Below are positions 1 through 5,652 of a DNA stretch of 6,932 bases, one piece after another. Source of the DNA: Chloroflexota bacterium. GTDB taxonomy: Bacteria > Chloroflexota > Ktedonobacteria > Ktedonobacterales > Ktedonobacteraceae. The DNA lies in NCBI GenBank assembly GCA_021828635.1, contig JAJZEJ010000107.1, positions 1 to 6,932 on the forward strand. Direction: 5' to 3'. Position 1 is the stretch's first letter. Each line of letters starts with the position of its first letter. The notes under the pieces are model-generated. The model saw only the letters and a program-made list of their open reading frames with translations, did no database searches and was not told the origin of the DNA. Position numbers and translations under genes: made by a program.

Positions 1-545
1 CTATTATCGGGCAACATAGCTTGTGCAGCGCGTACCTTCAAATTCGTATCCGTGACCCAGCCAGCGACGTTGCCAGGATTCTTAGCCACTTCTTGTAATT
101 CGCCGCTCGCCAAGTTGAGATGATAGACATCATGAAGTTGTGGATTCTCTTTGTTCATAGCGATCAGCAGTTCGTTGGGAAAGTGCTTATCACGGTCAAG
201 AATTTGCACCTGCACATTGTCATAGGGTGTTAGATCGCGGGTCTCTTTCGTCTCGATATGTGTGGCATAGAGACGGAAATTTTCGTTGCCGCCGCTATCT
301 TGAATATACAGAATATGTTGATTGTCGGCAGCCCAGAAATAGAAGCGCACACCGCGATCCGTGTCATTCGTCACTGGCTGGTAATCATCACTACCGATAG
401 CACCCACCCAGACATTCAAAACATTATTAACCGGAGCCAGATAGGCCAGACGCTGACCATCCGGCGAAATCTGCGGATTGGCCTTGAGCGGATTGCCAAA
501 GAGAACGCGGCGCGGGATCAGCGCCACATCAGTTATCGTAGTCAT
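1..545 (-). CDS. S9 family (prolyl oligopeptidase-like) peptidase, N-terminal part, runs off left edge
   Basis: Partial serine peptidase of the S9 family. 181 complete codons are present; the stop and the C-terminal alpha/beta-hydrolase domain with the catalytic Ser-Asp-His lie outside the window. The visible part is the start of the N-terminal beta-propeller that gates the active site. The opening IPRRVLFGNP (residues 10-19), then ANPQISPDGQRLAYLAP (22-38) and FWAADNQHILYIQD (70-83), are TolB/WD40-like propeller blades typical of acylaminoacyl-peptidase-type S9 enzymes. No signal peptide is seen, so a cytoplasmic peptide-degrading role is likely. The ATG at 545 is preceded by AAGGAG seven bases upstream, which fixes the start. 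Its upstream DNA holds two palindromic repeats, and I see no clear -35/-10 pair. A non-peptidase hydrolase of the same fold cannot be excluded without the C-terminus. Confidence 0.87.
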   Translation of the reverse strand, partial: MTTITDVALIPRRVLFGNPLKANPQISPDGQRLAYLAPVNNVLNVWVGAIGSDDYQPVTNDTDRGVRFYFWAADNQHILYIQDSGGNENFRLYATHIETKETRDLTPYDNVQVQILDRDKHFPNELLIAMNKENPQLHDVYHLNLASGELQEVAKNPGNVAGWVTDTNLKVRAAQAMLPDN

Positions 546-572
546 CTATATTGCTCCTTTTATATATTCATA

Positions 573-612
573 CAATTTGGCGCAAACGGACGCGATCAAT
601 CGGTCCCTACCA
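573..612. repeat. Tandem intergenic repeat copy 1, with imperfect palindrome
   Basis: This 40-bp unit begins CAATTTG and ends TCGGTCCCTACCA. It matches the unit at 625-664 at 34 of 40 positions, with a 52-bp period. Its right part (588-612) is an imperfect palindrome, GGACGCGAT-CA-ATCGGTCC, followed by CTACCA. It belongs to the same family as the cleaner palindromes at 2982 and 5653. It lies upstream of the S9 peptidase gene and has no coding potential of its own. Confidence 0.8.
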
Positions 613-624
613 GGTATCTTCATG

Positions 625-664
625 CAATTTGACGAGAGCGAACGCGATTAATCGGTCCCTACCA
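625..664. repeat. Tandem intergenic repeat copy 2, with imperfect palindrome
   Basis: Second copy of the 40-bp unit. Its six differences from copy 1 are spread along the unit, so the duplication is not recent. The palindromic part (640-664) reads GAACGCGAT-TA-ATCGGTCC, then CTACCA. Both copies lack one base in the right arm compared with the copies at 2982 and 5653, so these two form a subtype. Confidence 0.8.
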
Positions 665-851
665 TGCTTATCCTACCACATGTACGTCTCTCATAGGAAA
701 AAGTCATCACCCCTCTTTTCCATAGACGTAGAGAGGCGGTGCTTTCTTAAAGAAAACACATCACCGAGGAGGCGGCTTAAACGTGTAATAATCGCACAAT
801 GGCAGGAATGCCAATAAGCATGGTGTTTTTATGGATTACAAAGGATGCAAC
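665..851. other. Intergenic stretch, no gene recognised
   Basis: No supported gene between the tandem repeats and the glycosyltransferase relic. There is a loose inverted repeat: TACGTCT...GGAAAA at 683-701 against TTTTCCATAGACGTA at 716-730, with a few unpaired bases. It may be an old hairpin, but the pairing is poor. The right end carries AAAGGA at 840-845, six bases before the ATG at 852, which looks like the surviving ribosome binding site of the decayed gene. Confidence 0.5.
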
Positions 852-1190
852 ATGTTATCGGCGCAAACATTTTATAAAACATTGCCAGACATACAGAAGA
901 TTGCGGTGGTGAGGGTTAATGGCTTGGGAGATTACCTTTTTATTGTACCGCTCAGTCATTGCTACTATGAAATATAAGGCACACGACCTCAGTGGCAAAC
1001 TCAGCATCAACGGCCTGACGGGGCTACTCTCGCGCTGCACGCTCATCATCGCTAACGACTCTGGTTCGTCTGCGATGCCGATGCTCGCATAGGGCATTGT
1101 GAACACCGCGACTCGTTCGTCGCCACCATTTCCACCGAAGAGGTGCTAGAACAGGCACTTGATTTATTCGTTGCTTATCAAAAAGGTTAA
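852..1190 (+). pseudogene. Decayed glycosyltransferase family 9 (heptosyltransferase-like) gene
   Basis: Remnant of a GT9 enzyme, the ADP-heptose:LPS heptosyltransferase fold that transfers sugars to surface glycans. From ATG 852 the frame reads a typical GT9 N-terminus, IQKIAVVRVNGLGDYLFIVP (residues 14-33), with the glycine-rich start loop, and then stops at 975. In the next frame, 979-1089 gives the conserved C-domain motif, DLSGKLSINGLTGLLSRC followed by TLIIANDSG, and ends at a TAG at 1090. Shifting frame again, 1095-1190 gives a plausible GT9 tail, HRDSFVATISTEEVLEQALD, ending at TAA. The family is normally about 300-350 residues, so roughly two thirds has been deleted, mainly between the first two segments and after the DSG motif. 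AAAGGA six bases before the ATG is a fossil ribosome binding site. The family call rests on motif memory, not alignment. Minus-strand open frames here are shadows. Confidence 0.75.
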
Positions 1191-1231
1191 TGGAAGCCGC
1201 TCTTTGGCAGCTTCCATTAACCTTTTTGATA
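1176..1231. terminator. Bidirectional rho-independent terminator hairpin
   Basis: Perfect 22-bp inverted repeat (1176-1197 with 1210-1231) around a 12-base loop. Each arm has an A5 or T5 run near its outer end, so either strand gives a stem followed by U-rich RNA. On the minus strand it follows directly after the TAA of the substrate-binding protein gene (1232-1234). On the plus strand it overlaps the last codons and TAA of the glycosyltransferase relic. It probably ends the transporter operon and insulates it from the relic. Confidence 0.8.
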
Positions 1232-2176
1232 TTATAACAACCCCTGACTCTGCAAGAACGTGGTCGCAACCTGTTTAACGGCCTCGCCAGAGGACATGCC
1301 GCTGGCCTTCTTGGTGGCTACCTGCTGCTGAAGCTGAATGCTCACATTAGTGGTCAGGTCAGGGGCCAGTTTATTGAGAACGGTGGCAATGCTGGGATCG
1401 GCCTTGAGAACACTATCGCGCACAATAGGTGCGGGATGGAACTCAGGGAAACCATGCTTGTCATCCTGCAAGAAGATGAAGCCTTGCGTCGTCACTGAGC
1501 CATCAGTGGTATAGCATTCCGTAACCTGCGCATCGCCACTCTTGACAGCCTGGAAACCAATCGAGTAATCAACCTGCTTAACGGCCTTGAAACTGGTACT
1601 ACCGAAACCGTAAGTAGATTGCAGATCATTGAAAAAAGGAATACCATCACTCTGTGTTGCCAGCGTCAACTGTGGCACTTTAGGCGCAAGTTGCGATAGC
1701 GTGGTAACGCCAAGCTTTTGCGATTCCGCCTGCGAAGTACAGAGCGCATAGCCATCATTCAATGGCGAATAATTCAGCCACGTGATATGAAACTGCTGCT
1801 GGAAGCCCTGCTTGACCGTGTTATAGTCTTGCTGCGGATTAAACGACGATTTGTCGTTCAACAGATTCAGGCCGGTCGCGGTAAACTCAGGGTAGAGATC
1901 AATCGCGCCACTCTTCAAAGCGTTGAAAACCACCGGTGTCTGGCCCAATGCCAGTTTAGATGTGACCTGATAGCCAGCTTTCTGCAACAGTAGCACATAC
2001 ATCTCGCCCAGCAACTGGCCCTCAGTATCAAGTTTGCTGCCAACTACAATCGGCACCTTCGTTGAAGCAGTGCCACTGGTGCCACCAGAGGAGCCACAGG
2101 CTGAGAGCAACAACATCGGCACGAGCGCCAGCAGGGTCGCTAGCATAGCCCACGATGAGCGTTTGAAATGGTGCAT
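1232..2176 (-). CDS. Osmoprotectant ABC transporter substrate-binding lipoprotein (OpuBC/OpuCC/OsmF type)
   Basis: 314-residue solute-binding protein that captures quaternary amines such as glycine betaine, choline or carnitine outside the membrane and delivers them to the two permeases encoded upstream. A lipoprotein signal is clear: basic MHHFKR, a hydrophobic stretch (10-24) and lipobox LSAC with Cys27 as the lipidation site. Family landmarks are VGSK..TEGQLLGEMY (45-60), SGAIDLYPEFTATG (89-102), the second-lobe ECYTTDG (220-226) and LQDDKHGFPEFHPAPIVR (236-253). Length is normal. An in-frame ATG nine codons upstream (2203) is less likely, because AAGGAG lies seven bases before the ATG at 2176. 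It is last in the operon, 98 bases after the second permease and immediately before a strong terminator. PEFTATG replaces the more usual PEYTGT, so the ligand cage may differ. The exact substrate is not readable. Confidence 0.93.
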   Translation of the reverse strand: MHHFKRSSWAMLATLLALVPMLLLSACGSSGGTSGTASTKVPIVVGSKLDTEGQLLGEMYVLLLQKAGYQVTSKLALGQTPVVFNALKSGAIDLYPEFTATGLNLLNDKSSFNPQQDYNTVKQGFQQQFHITWLNYSPLNDGYALCTSQAESQKLGVTTLSQLAPKVPQLTLATQSDGIPFFNDLQSTYGFGSTSFKAVKQVDYSIGFQAVKSGDAQVTECYTTDGSVTTQGFIFLQDDKHGFPEFHPAPIVRDSVLKADPSIATVLNKLAPDLTTNVSIQLQQQVATKKASGMSSGEAVKQVATTFLQSQGLL

Positions 2177-2183
2177 TCGTTTT

Positions 2184-2189
2184 CTCCTT
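2184..2189 (-). promoter_or_regulatory. Ribosome binding site deciding the substrate-binding protein start
   Basis: AAGGAG on the minus strand, seven bases before the ATG at 2176. The longer in-frame start at 2203 would place this motif inside the coding region, and that start has no comparable motif. Confidence 0.8.
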
Positions 2190-2225
2190 GTGATGCGATA
2201 CATGAAATACAGTAAACTGTGTTAC

Positions 2226-2270
2226 GGTGCCATGTTCACGCGGTCATGGTATCCCTTGTGGGTGCCATGT
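2226..2270. repeat. Degenerate hairpin repeat related to the 60-bp palindrome at 5448
   Basis: GGTGCCATGT occurs twice (2226-2235 and 2261-2270). The segment 2253-2269 matches one arm of the 5448-5507 palindrome (5489-5505) at 16 of 17 positions. Around it, CATGG (2245-2249) and CCATG (2265-2269) flank an imperfect stem, CATGG-TATCCC against GGGTGCCATG. It sits in the 98-base gap between the second permease gene and the substrate-binding protein gene. It may be a mobile palindrome remnant, or an RNA stem that sets mRNA stability inside the operon. Confidence 0.5.
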
Positions 2271-2274
2271 GGTG

Positions 2275-2934
2275 TTATGCACTGGCGACTTCTTGCTCCT
2301 GCAATTTGAGACCCGCAGGAGTAACAAGACGTTGTATCCAGCTCATCAGCACCTCAACCAGAATTGCCAGCACAGCCACAGCGATGGAACCAGCAATGAG
2401 TTCGGTATAATTGAAAACGTTCAGGCCATTGACGATATAATCGCCGTAGCCGCCTGCTGCGATGAAAGCGGCCAACGTGGCCGTAGCGATAATCTGCACA
2501 GACGAAGTTCGCACACCAGTAATAACCAGTGGTGTCACCAGTGGCGTTTGAATACGAGTAGCAATCTGCCAGCGATTCATGCCCATGCCTTTGGCGGCAT
2601 CAATAATCGCCGGGTCGATAGCCCGCAAGCCAGTGTAAGTATTGAGCAGAATGGGTGGAATGCCCAACACAATCAGAGCAATCACTGTCGGTTTGAAGCC
2701 CAATCCCAAGATGGGAACGAAGGCGAACAAAATAGCGATAATCGGAATGGCACGGATCAGGCCACTCAGGTTCACAGCCACAAAGGCCAGCGTCGGATTG
2801 CGCGAGACCGCCGCACCCAGCACAACACCAATAACAATAGCGATAGCAATTGAAAAGCCACAGATGCCCAAATAGGCTAGCGTCTGCCCAATAAAATCGT
2901 TTTGTGGGTCAAGAATAAACTGTATCACAGCCAT
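2275..2934 (-). CDS. Osmoprotectant ABC transporter permease (OpuBB/OpuCD type), second of two
   Basis: 219-residue integral membrane subunit of the importer. It forms half of the translocation channel, paired with the permease encoded just upstream. About five hydrophobic helices are visible (roughly 17-43, 50-77, 82-98, 131-160, 176-199). The EAA coupling loop that docks onto the ATPase reads DAAKGMGMNRWQIATRIQTP (112-131), followed by the conserved GVRTSSVQIIATATLAAFI and GGYGDYI segments of the family. Length is typical for these short permeases. The ATG at 2934 has GAGGAG eleven bases upstream. It follows the first permease with a 59-base gap, so co-transcription is likely. The assignment to this transporter class rests on the EAA loop and the operon. 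Confidence 0.93.
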   Translation of the reverse strand: MAVIQFILDPQNDFIGQTLAYLGICGFSIAIAIVIGVVLGAAVSRNPTLAFVAVNLSGLIRAIPIIAILFAFVPILGLGFKPTVIALIVLGIPPILLNTYTGLRAIDPAIIDAAKGMGMNRWQIATRIQTPLVTPLVITGVRTSSVQIIATATLAAFIAAGGYGDYIVNGLNVFNYTELIAGSIAVAVLAILVEVLMSWIQRLVTPAGLKLQEQEVASA

Positions 2935-2981
2935 CTTATCGCGTTCTCCTCTCTATCGCTACCGATGCGGGCGTAATATGC

Positions 2982-3005
2982 GGGCGTGATCAATCACGCC
3001 CCTAC
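2982..3005. repeat. Short palindromic repeat overlapping the 3' end of the first permease gene
   Basis: Perfect 9-bp arms around two bases, GGGCGTGAT-CA-ATCACGCCC (2982-3001), followed by CTAC. It matches the palindrome at 5653 in design and orientation, and the tandem units at 573 and 625 more loosely. Read on the minus strand, GTA-GGG-GCG-TGA supplies the last residues (VGA) and the stop codon of the permease gene, so the gene end appears to have been rewritten by the element. The neighbouring TGCGGGCGT (2966-2974) is repeated at 2979-2987. Confidence 0.75.
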
Positions 3006-3650
3006 AACCGCGTTGCGACCTCGACTCAGCAATGTTTGCAAACCCAATAGGAGCGCATCGGCAATCAGGGCGAACAACGCAATCAGAATCGCCCCCGCGA
3101 TAATAGCATCTATATCAAAAGTAGCAATATTCTGAAAGATCAGAGTTCCCAGCCCTCCTTGTCCAACGAGCGCAGCCAGCCCAGCGATGCCGATAGTAGT
3201 CACGGTCGCCACGCGCACACCGGCAATAATAATCGGCAACGCCAGTGGTAAACGCACGCGCCAGAGTATCTGCATCGGTTTCATACCCACCGCACGCCCT
3301 ACCTCTATCAACAGAGGATCAATGCTATTCACCGCCGCCGCCGTGTTGCGAATAAGCACAAGCTGATTATAGAGTACCATCGGGATAATAGCGGTAGCAG
3401 GATTCAGTTTCGTCACTGGCAGCAGTAACATAAACGCTGCGATGCTGGGAATAGTATAGAGCAGACCGGAAACAGTAATGATCGGCAAGTATAAACGGCG
3501 ATAACGTGCCACAATAAAGCCAAGTGGAAGTGCAATCAGCAACGAAAAGAACATCGTAATCCCCACCAGGTAGAGATGCTGCAAAAACAGGTTGGGAATA
3601 CTGCCTGGGTCGGATAAATCGTAGTTGTACGGTTGAAATATATAGTGCAT
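2994..3650 (-). CDS. Osmoprotectant ABC transporter permease (OpuBB/OpuCB type), first of two
   Basis: 218-residue membrane subunit, partner of the second permease (2275-2934). Hydrophobic helices lie at about 25-48, 56-78, 85-108, 136-160 and 182-207. The EAA loop, EVGRAVGMKPMQILWRVRLP (116-135), is the contact point for the ATPase, and GLLYTIPSIAAF and GQGGLGTLIFQN are usual signatures of betaine/choline-type permeases. The start ATG at 3650 is preceded by AAGGGA about six bases upstream and lies only 20 bases after the ATPase stop, indicating one transcript. The last codons and TGA stop come from a palindromic repeat. The C-terminal tail after residue 208 is therefore probably not functionally constrained. 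Confidence 0.93.
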   Translation of the reverse strand: MHYIFQPYNYDLSDPGSIPNLFLQHLYLVGITMFFSLLIALPLGFIVARYRRLYLPIITVSGLLYTIPSIAAFMLLLPVTKLNPATAIIPMVLYNQLVLIRNTAAAVNSIDPLLIEVGRAVGMKPMQILWRVRLPLALPIIIAGVRVATVTTIGIAGLAALVGQGGLGTLIFQNIATFDIDAIIAGAILIALFALIADALLLGLQTLLSRGRNAVVGA

Positions 3651-3670
3651 GACAATCCCTTCACCAAGTG

Positions 3671-4687
3671 TTAACCGCGCGTCTCGGCAGTGCTGCTCTC
3701 CTGGCGAGCCTGCGTGATCTCGCGGTTGATGTCGGTAAGGGTGATAGTGCCGAGAACTTCGTGGGTCTCTCTATGCTGAACGGTCAGGGCAGGGGCATTG
3801 GTTCCGAGGAGTTGGAGCATGGCAGTAAGCAGTGTAGCATCCGATGGACAGAGCGCGGCATCGTCCCAATGTGCCGACGAGACCGTTTCCGGCCGCCGCA
3901 CCACTGGTTCCATAGCTGTACTCACTGGCAAGTATTCCAATTGGCGTAAAATATTATCGGCTCCTACCAATTTGCGCACAAATTCGTTGGCAGGTCGGGC
4001 GAGAAGTTCGATAGGTGTACCTAGTTGCAACAACTGTCCCTGATCCATCACCGCGACCTGATCGCCGAGCTTGAACGCCTCCTCGATATCGTGCGAGACA
4101 AAAAGAATGGTCTTGCGCACATCGCGCTGAATGCGGACCAGTTCATCTTGCAAACGGGCGCGTGTGATGGCATCCAACGCACCAAACGGCTCATCCATCA
4201 GTAGAATAGCCGGGTCGGTCGCTAGCGCACGCGCCAACCCCACACGCTGCTGCTGCCCTCCTGAGAGTTGACGCGGATAACGTTGCCGATACTCAGCCGG
4301 TGGCAAGCCAACCAGCAAGAGTAATTCGTCAACGCGCTCTTGCATACGCTGCTTGCTCCAGCCACCGGCAATCTCCGCTGTGATACGCACGTTCTCCGCG
4401 ATAGTCATATGTGGGAACAGGCCAACTTGCTGAATAACATAGCCAATGCGGCGGCGCAAAGCGATGGGGTCTTCAGATAAGACATTTTTACCGTCAATGA
4501 TAATCTCGCCCGATGTTGGCTCAATCAGGCGATTAACCATGCGTAACAAGGTTGTTTTGCCAGAGCCAGAGGTTCCCACGAGCATACAGGTATTGCCCTC
4601 TGATACATCGAACGTCACAGCATCAACAGCAGGCTTCTTCGCCCCATGATAGTGCTTAGTAATCTGGTGAAATGCGATTTTTGCCAT
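3671..4687 (-). CDS. Osmoprotectant ABC transporter ATP-binding protein (OpuBA/OpuCA type)
   Basis: 338-residue cytoplasmic ATPase that powers uptake through the two permeases downstream. All nucleotide-binding motifs are intact: Walker A GTSGSGKTT (38-46), Q-loop VIQQVGLFPHMT (84-95), signature LSGGQQQR (141-148), Walker B ILLMDEP (161-167) with Glu166, D-loop GALD (169-172) and switch His199. The sequence around GLFPHMTIAENV is the betaine/choline class style. After about residue 250 comes a short tail with one CBS-like half (about 279-323, ending VLGTITLTDIN). OpuCA/OpuBA proteins of about 380 residues carry two CBS repeats that can sense ionic strength; here only one is recognisable. The ATG at 4687 has AAAGG a few bases upstream. 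First gene of the operon, with a hairpin in its leader. Confidence 0.95.
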   Translation of the reverse strand: MAKIAFHQITKHYHGAKKPAVDAVTFDVSEGNTCMLVGTSGSGKTTLLRMVNRLIEPTSGEIIIDGKNVLSEDPIALRRRIGYVIQQVGLFPHMTIAENVRITAEIAGGWSKQRMQERVDELLLLVGLPPAEYRQRYPRQLSGGQQQRVGLARALATDPAILLMDEPFGALDAITRARLQDELVRIQRDVRKTILFVSHDIEEAFKLGDQVAVMDQGQLLQLGTPIELLARPANEFVRKLVGADNILRQLEYLPVSTAMEPVVRRPETVSSAHWDDAALCPSDATLLTAMLQLLGTNAPALTVQHRETHEVLGTITLTDINREITQARQESSTAETRG

Positions 4688-4714
4688 GCACCTTTACTCT
4701 TCCTCACAAATACC

Positions 4715-4740
4715 AAAAAATCTCCTTCTCTGTGGAGATT
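4715..4740 (-). terminator. Terminator- or attenuator-like hairpin in the ATPase gene leader
   Basis: On the minus strand AATCTCC (4740-4734) pairs with GGAGATT (4725-4719) around an eight-base loop, and T runs on to 4715, making six T in all. This is the form of a small intrinsic terminator, yet it lies only 28 bases before the ATPase ATG. It may stop read-through from the lipoprotein gene, act as an attenuator, or protect the 5' end of the operon mRNA. The sequence alone does not decide. Confidence 0.5.
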
Positions 4741-4746
4741 ACTCTT

Positions 4747-4752
4747 AGTATA
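4747..4752 (-). promoter_or_regulatory. Candidate -10 box for the osmoprotectant operon
   Basis: TATACT on the minus strand, inside a 10-bp palindrome TAGTATACTA (4746-4755) that could also be an operator half. No good -35 is found at 17 bases; TTGCCT lies upstream but with only a 13-base spacer. If used, transcription would start at about 4740, at the edge of the leader hairpin. Weak prediction. Confidence 0.3.
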
Positions 4753-4797
4753 CTACGTCAGGCGGAGGCAAATAGTCTCTAGCATCTCGCATCTCTG

Positions 4798-4832
4798 AAA
4801 AGCGTGCATGGGTATATCACTCATGCACGCTT
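4798..4832 (-). terminator. Rho-independent terminator of the lipoprotein gene
   Basis: On the minus strand AAGCGTGCATG (4832-4822) pairs perfectly with CATGCACGCTT (4810-4800) around an 11-base loop, and the T run extends to 4798. It starts about 20 bases after the TAA of the lipoprotein gene (4853-4855), as expected for its terminator, and separates that gene from the transporter operon. Confidence 0.8.
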
Positions 4833-4852
4833 AGCCTCTATAAACTCACAAC

Positions 4853-5419
4853 TTATGCCGCCGCTAACGAAGGCGTGGCAACGAACCAGACACCCTTGAA
4901 ACCTTGACCATTGGCCTGGCCAGGGGCGCTATCGCCAGAGAAGGTATAGAGGAAATGGCCGTTATACTGTACCTGGCTACCGTTGGCGGAACTCTGCACT
5001 GTCAGCGCACCGGTCAACGTCGTCGCGCTGGTAGGCGTGGCTGAGCCACTGGCGAGCAGAGGAGGCCATATTTTAGCACAACTTCCGGTACACACAGCTT
5101 TCGTCGTGGTATCAGATTTAAGGTAATAGAGTGTATCGCCAGCTGCATTGGTCAGAACTGTCATGCTCTGGCCTTTCACTGTCACAGTCGCCGTTGTGAT
5201 CAGCGCGGCCCCACTCGTGGCTGCGGTCGCCGTTGCGGTGGGTGTGCTGGTACTGCCATAACCATTGCTATAGCTGCTGCTGGTTGGCGTGCTAGTTGCA
5301 CTGCTACTACTGGTACTACTCCCCGAACCACTGGTGCTACTTGCACTGCCACATGCCGCTAACAGTATGGCCAATAATGCTGCCACCAAAAGAAGAGTAG
5401 TATGTCGTAATGTATGCAC
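4853..5419 (-). CDS. Secreted-repeat lipoprotein (PF03640/COG4315-like), GTG start
   Basis: 188-residue predicted surface lipoprotein of unknown biochemical role. Signal peptide: residues 1-23, HTLRH then a hydrophobic run and lipobox LAAC with Cys23. Residues 24-70 are a Ser/Thr/Gly/Pro-rich low-complexity linker that would hold the domain away from the membrane. The folded part (about 75-182) has features of the 'secreted repeat of unknown function' family: GDTLYYLKSDTTTKAVCTGSC (94-114, split here as GDTLYYLKSD and TTTKAVCTGSC), AKIWPPLLASG (115-125) and GHFLYTFSGDSAPGQANGQG (154-173). Cys110 and Cys114 may form a disulfide. The frame is open back to an ATG at 5488, but that lies inside a palindrome; GAAGGAG eight bases before the GTG at 5419 favours GTG. 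It has its own terminator and is divergent from the S53 protease gene. Confidence 0.87.
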   Translation of the reverse strand: MHTLRHTTLLLVAALLAILLAACGSASSTSGSGSSTSSSSATSTPTSSSYSNGYGSTSTPTATATAATSGAALITTATVTVKGQSMTVLTNAAGDTLYYLKSDTTTKAVCTGSCAKIWPPLLASGSATPTSATTLTGALTVQSSANGSQVQYNGHFLYTFSGDSAPGQANGQGFKGVWFVATPSLAAA

Positions 5420-5427
5420 GATAATAT

Positions 5428-5434
5428 CTCCTTC
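5428..5434 (-). promoter_or_regulatory. Ribosome binding site deciding the GTG start of the lipoprotein gene
   Basis: GAAGGAG on the minus strand, eight bases before GTG 5419. The resulting N-terminus is a clean lipoprotein signal peptide, whereas the longer frame from 5488 adds 23 residues, mostly encoded by palindrome and leader DNA. Confidence 0.8.
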
Positions 5435-5447
5435 AACAAAGTATGGA

Positions 5448-5507
5448 GGCATGGCACCCACCAGGGGCGTCACTACATGTAATGACACCCCTGGTGGGTG
5501 CCATGCC
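5448..5507. repeat. 60-bp near-perfect palindrome
   Basis: Thirty base pairs fold onto each other with only two mismatches (5468/5487 and 5473/5482) and no loop; the centre is TACATGTA. The outer arms are GGCATGGCACCCACCAGGGG and its complement. It lies directly upstream of the lipoprotein ribosome binding site. If the promoter is beyond it, the mRNA leader would begin with a very stable hairpin. A 17-base piece of one arm recurs with one mismatch at 2253-2269. It could be a non-autonomous mobile palindrome, a cruciform-forming site or an RNA stabiliser. Confidence 0.85.
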
Positions 5508-5652
5508 AGAATGAATCTTCCAAAAAGAGATACGTTGATGGGTTACAGCGATGGGCCTTTTGGTCTAAACATCCCAAAGCCCTGCCGCATGCCGTTTATC
5601 GTTATATGTCAAGCTATAGCACGGCGTTTACTAGTGTTTACTTACAAGGCTC
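5508..5652. other. Divergent intergenic DNA between lipoprotein and S53 protease genes
   Basis: No supported gene. With its flanking repeats it forms the 298-base gap between two divergently oriented genes, so promoters for both should lie here. TTTACT occurs at 5628 and again in the GTGTTTACT just after it, at -35-like distances from AT-rich DNA, but no -10 partner is convincing enough to name. Confidence 0.4.

Noticed and set aside
573..664. CRISPR-like repeat-spacer arrangement of two 40-bp units with a 52-bp period.
   Set aside because: Only two diverged units, a 12-base gap far shorter than a spacer, and no cas genes nearby; the palindrome family explains them better.
683..730. Possible hairpin or regulatory RNA in the gap before the glycosyltransferase relic.
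   Set aside because: Arms pair only with several unpaired bases, and no T run or conserved riboswitch element is visible.
258..817. Plus-strand open frames opposite the S9 peptidase and across the tandem repeats.
   Set aside because: The first is antisense to clear propeller sequence; the second is mostly repeat DNA with no recognisable protein and no clear ribosome binding site.
855..1269. Two overlapping minus-strand open frames of about 80 codons.
   Set aside because: They run antisense to the glycosyltransferase relic and through the terminator hairpin, have no convincing ribosome binding site, and give arginine-rich or otherwise unrecognisable proteins.
2227..2853. A 208-codon plus-strand open frame opposite the second permease.
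   Set aside because: The composition (His, Asn, Gln and Ser rich, no domain) is typical of an antisense shadow; the minus strand encodes an unmistakable permease with an EAA loop.
5420..5488. N-terminal extension of the lipoprotein to an ATG at 5488.
   Set aside because: It would be encoded by half of the 60-bp palindrome and place the signal peptide internally; the GTG at 5419 has a strong ribosome binding site and a clean lipobox.
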